64,000 nucleotides of DNA. It comes from Ptychodera flava (Eukaryota > Hemichordata > Enteropneusta > Ptychoderidae). Within the stretch, counting starts at the first letter, position 1, and each line of letters opens with the position of its first letter. The notes beneath the pieces were generated by a model, which searched no databases, had not been told where the DNA came from, and saw only the letters and a list, made by a program, of their open reading frames with translations. The stretch is from NCBI RefSeq assembly GCF_041260155.1, contig NC_091931.1, positions 27,545,654-27,609,653 on the forward strand. The letters run 5' to 3'. This document shows positions 61,004-64,000 of the stretch, piece after piece. The position numbers and the translations under genes were made by a program.

Positions 61004-61612
61004 ATGGTCTCCAGAAAAAAAGACAGTTTTTATTGTAATTTCCAGTCAGATACAGTTGGTCAGTTATGTCATACTTTTTATGACAGTATAGCTCAAGGAA
61101 ATCTTGAGGATGCTGCAATGTGTTTATCTGAGATAATACATTTTAGTTGTAATGATATGAAAGTTAAAGATATAAGTAACAATAGATTAAAAAGGGAAAA
61201 CACTTGGTTTGACAAGGAATGTTTAACAACTAAGAAAGAAGTTTACCGCTGTCTCAACCATTTCAGAAGCTTTCGTGACAGAGATAGTCTAGATAGTTAT
61301 TTACAAGCCAAAGGAAATTATAGAAAGTTAATCAGAGAGAAAAAACAACAATATCAGAAGCATAAAAGGGAGGAATTCATTCATTTAGCTGCGAAGTCAA
61401 ATAGTAGGTCATTTTGGCAGAAAGTACGTCAGAGGACTACAGGCCCATCTGATAAAATTAACAAAGAAGACTGGTTTGATTATTTTCAAAATTTATTTAA
61501 TCAAGAGATGTTAGAGGCAGAAGACATGAAAGATTTCTTCTCTTCTATTCAAGATTATATTGATGGTTTAAATTTGAGGAGGAAAATACTGCTGTGGATT
61601 GTTCAGTTTTGA
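61004..61612 (+). CDS. LINE ORF2, linker before reverse transcriptase
   Basis: A Lys/Arg-rich segment (WFDKECLTTKKEVYRCLNHF, YRKLIREKKQQYQKHKREEF, FWQKVRQRT) is typical of the stretch between endonuclease and reverse transcriptase in LINEs. A frame change at the A-run near 61014 separates it from the preceding part. Another near its end moves LNQPIT, the reverse transcriptase start, out of frame. Confidence 0.75.
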   Translation: MVSRKKDSFYCNFQSDTVGQLCHTFYDSIAQGNLEDAAMCLSEIIHFSCNDMKVKDISNNRLKRENTWFDKECLTTKKEVYRCLNHFRSFRDRDSLDSYLQAKGNYRKLIREKKQQYQKHKREEFIHLAAKSNSRSFWQKVRQRTTGPSDKINKEDWFDYFQNLFNQEMLEAEDMKDFFSSIQDYIDGLNLRRKILLWIVQF

Positions 61613-61783
61613 ACCAACCTATCACTATGGCCGAAATAAAAAGTAATATTGCAAAATGGCCGATTTGCATAAAGATGGCGATGACGTCATAGCCGCAGTG
61701 CATTGTTGTCCTCAGGGGTACAACGCAACGTTGCTAAGGTCAGGAGGGTCGCCATTGTTGTTGTCTCTTTTGACATGTAAATC

Positions 61784-62230
61784 ATGGGTCGGTACGCCTG
61801 TGCAGTCGGACACTGTCCCGAAAAGTCGTACCGCCGATCTGAAGGAGTACAATTTTACAAACTGAAGCATCAACCTAAAAGTATACAGAGGATATGGAGA
61901 AGAAGAATAATGTTGACAAGATCGACGGTGAAAAGACAGAGTGATTTGAACGACGTTTGCATTTGCAGCCGTCACTTCCATGGAGGTGCGAAAACCAAAT
62001 TTCACAACATCCCAACGATTTTCCCAAAGAAGTGCGATGACGGTGATATTGTGTGGCCACAAAATGCCAATACACGTCGACGAAGTGTTGTCAGACGAGG
62101 GTTGTCGAAGTGGTCACCCCTTTCTGTTAACAATAACAACAACAACGAGACAAGTACAAGTAGTGGGATGTTGACGTTGACGGAGAAGTTGGAGTATTTG
62201 AAGCGAAAGGAGCTTACGGAAAATAATGAG
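61784..62230 (+). CDS. THAP-DDE transposase-like gene, exon 1 (THAP)
   Basis: ATG at 61784 opens 149 codons ending at GAG|GTAAAA (phase 0). THAP zinc site: Cys6, Cys11, Cys61, His64; Trp38 is present and the domain ends IPTIFPK (residues 76-82). A basic, Asn-rich linker follows (NNNNNNETSTSS), then a helix (LTLTEKLEYLKRKELTEN). An N-terminal THAP with a downstream DDE_Tnp_4 domain is known for ISL2EU/Harbinger-related transposases and their domesticated relatives. The start follows a CG-rich stretch with CGATGACGTCAT, a CRE-like site (about 61680). Confidence 0.88.
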
Positions 62231-62707
62231 GTAAAATTTAGCCATTTCGTCGTGTTTTTTGAGATTTGGCAATACAGTGCATGTAAAACTAGATACTCGA
62301 AATGAAAAAAACCGTCGGCATTCCCAGCAAGCCGCAGATCGAGCCAGACTTCATTTACAAATGGCGTAAAAACTGACCGACACCTGTGCAGCCATGGGGG
62401 CTAGATTATCTTTTCCACTCTCTAGAATGCAACGCATGGTAGTTACCGGAAAATGAACGGAAAAAAGAGCGTGTGTGCAGTGATATTTCTAGACCTGTAA
62501 TATAGTTTCTTAGCGTTGGTTGTTGGGAGGGAATCCCATGTTGTTTTGGTAGTCCTGTGCGTCTAGTCTGGGGAATCCCCAGTTGATACAATGTTTTCTT
62601 GAGGAGATACACTGTTGCAGCTACAGGTTGCGTCTGTCTGTTATGGCTATTTTTAGCTCACTGTTTATTTTAGTCGTTATATTGACCTTCTTTCAACCTT
62701 GTTTCAG

Positions 62708-62791
62708 CGCAAGAACAGAGGGGAGAAATCACCAAAGTTGTCAACCAAGTTGGCAAGTTTACAAGCCAAGGAAGATAAGGAACCAGATGGG
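62708..62791 (+). CDS. THAP-DDE gene, exon 2
   Basis: An 84-nt exon lies between acceptor CCTTGTTTCAG and donor GATGGG|GTAAG, phase 0 to 0. It encodes a basic 28-residue linker (RKNRGEKSPKLSTKLASLQA...). Both neighbouring exons share its phase, so it may be skipped. Confidence 0.75.
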
Positions 62792-63206
62792 GTAAGACGA
62801 TGACTATTTGCTGTTTCAAGTATTTCAGATCATCATGTCACAATAATGCCAGTGAGTAATATGTGATTGTGAAATGATTTGTATAAGGTCAATTTAGCAT
62901 GTTGTTACCTGCAATAATTGTAGCCACTGATATGTGCAATGACTTCTTATTGCTGTCCAGTATATTGAAGCTAGGCATTGATCAAAACAGTTTGTTCCAG
63001 TAGTAGAACTCTTGTTTGTCCTTGGGTGAAAATACTTTGTGAAAAAATGCCATTGCTAATAGACAAGTGAATTGAAAATTGGAATTTCTAATTCATTAAT
63101 AGACAGGTTGGTATGTAGTTGATATAAGCTTACCTTCTGAAATAAAACTTACTCCGAATTATGAATAAACATTGGCTGTGAATTAATTTGATATCATTTG
63201 TTACAG

Positions 63207-64000
63207 GTAGCTACAAGTTCTGTTTCTGGGACTAAAACAAAAGCTGCAAACAGATTAGAAGAGTTGCAAAGACAATTACAAGAGGAAAAAGCGAAAAATA
63301 AGAGACTTGAACAGCAATTAGAAATTGAACGTTTTGGTTTGAGGAGATTTATGTGTAGCAATGAGGATTTTAAGTTTTACACTGGATTACCAGATTACTT
63401 TTGTTTTCTTGCTGTTTTTGATTTTTTAAATACAGATGGGAAATTACATTATTGGGGTTCTAGTTGTAAAGGTAACGCTCCTTCTTATGTTACACCAAGG
63501 GGGAAAGAGAGGAGTTTGGCAGCCGTTGATGAGCTATTTCTTACACTGAATAAGCTTCGCCAAGCATACCTTGAAAAAGATCTGGCTCATAGATTTCATG
63601 TTTCTGAATCAACAGTAAGTAGAATATTCTCAACCTGGATCAATATCATGTATAGTAAATTCTCCCAACTCCCTATTTGGCCATCATCAAATTTTGTTCG
63701 TTCTAAAATTCCCAATGTTTTTAGTTCTCTAGGTTACGAAGATACATTTTTAATCGTAGATTGTACAGAAATTTTCATTGAACATCCAAGCAGTTTAGCC
63801 TTACAGAGCATCACATTTTCAAAGTATAAAAATAATCATACTGCTAAGGGTCTGGCTGGCATTTTACCGCATGGACCAGTAGCCTTCATATCTGATTTAT
63901 ATGCTGGGTCAGTTTCAGACAAAGAGCTAACTGAGAAATGTGGCTTGGTGGAGAAATTTTCTGAATTACCTGGTGTACATGTAATGGCTGACAAAGGTTT
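63207..64000 (+). CDS. THAP-DDE gene, exon 3 (HTH and DDE), runs off window
   Basis: Acceptor TTTGTTACAG precedes an exon open to the window end (264 codons, no stop). Parts in order: a coiled coil (LEELQRQLQEEKAKNKRLEQ), a conserved FKFYTGLPDYFCFLAVFDFL block, an HTH_Tnp_4-like helix-turn-helix (LAHRFHVSESTVSRIFSTWI), and the start of the DDE_Tnp_4 nuclease with FLIVDCTEIFIE (first Asp) and FISDLYAGSVSDKELTEKCG (second Asp), reaching VMADKG at the edge. All residues expected so far are present and three exons keep phase, so it could be an active transposase or a host gene derived from one. The C-terminus, TIRs and any YqaJ-type partner gene lie outside. Confidence 0.9.

Larger units (their letters stand above)
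59050..61655 (+). mobile_element. Non-LTR retrotransposon (LINE), 3'-truncated
   Basis: In order: a 2A-peptide-bearing leader frame, an L1-type ORF1, and an ORF2 with an AP endonuclease and linker. It stops at the very start of the reverse transcriptase (LNQPITMAEIKSNI, about 61608-61650). Right after this begins the upstream part of the THAP-DDE gene, so the LINE was probably cut by that insertion. ORF2 has about three frame changes, so this copy is dead. Reverse transcriptase, 3' UTR and tail are missing. The clade is uncertain: 2A leaders are known in CR1 and L2-like elements, and the ORF1 resembles the L1/Tx1 type. Confidence 0.88.

Overview
The window is metazoan nuclear DNA with split genes and a very heavy load of nested transposable elements. 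Several features point to a marine invertebrate, probably a deuterostome such as a hemichordate, echinoderm or cephalochordate: a sacsin-like gene with giant exons, a BEL/Pao element, a non-LTR retrotransposon with a 2A peptide, a Penelope-like fragment, a tRNA-type SINE, and THAP and THAP-DDE genes. The species cannot be fixed from sequence alone.

Region 1 (1-20340, minus strand) is the 5' two-thirds or so of a sacsin-like gene. A single exon is open from 8500 to the left edge (about 2,833 codons). Upstream exons at 8787-9045, 9529-9617, 12964-13047 and 20255-20340 join it in matching phase. Three sacsin-type HSP90-like ATPase modules are visible. Its introns hold nested elements: a possible CACTG-ended element (10713-16943), a TTAA-flanked element (13501-16274), a foldback of about 1.2 kb, several hairpins and a SINE.

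Region 2 (20341-42680) is gene-poor and mostly repeats: an inverted-repeat unit with hammerhead-like cores (21473-22995), a 6.2-kb G-rich TIR element (26114-32338) with a nested TTAA MITE, a second TTAA MITE (32647-33563), a Penelope-like fragment beside a hammerhead-like motif (about 35060-36250), a lone OTU-protease-like ORF (37177-37569), a small Harbinger-like MITE (38230-38498) and minisatellites.

Region 3 (42690-50855) is a fossil sandwich: a broken minus-strand BEL/Pao element lies between two plus-strand BEL/Pao fragments.

Region 4 (50856-58650) holds foldbacks, a two-exon THAP gene on the minus strand (53010-56138), and two more G-rich TIR elements, one inside the THAP gene intron.

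Region 5 (about 59050-64000, plus strand) holds a truncated LINE (2A peptide, L1-type ORF1, AP endonuclease) followed by a three-exon THAP plus DDE transposase-like gene that runs off the right edge with all splice phases intact.

The least familiar structure is a group of three elements (26114-32338, 54407-55553, 57247-58642). Their ends are inverted, but each carries a G-rich GGGTCAC-type minisatellite in the SAME orientation just inside both ends.
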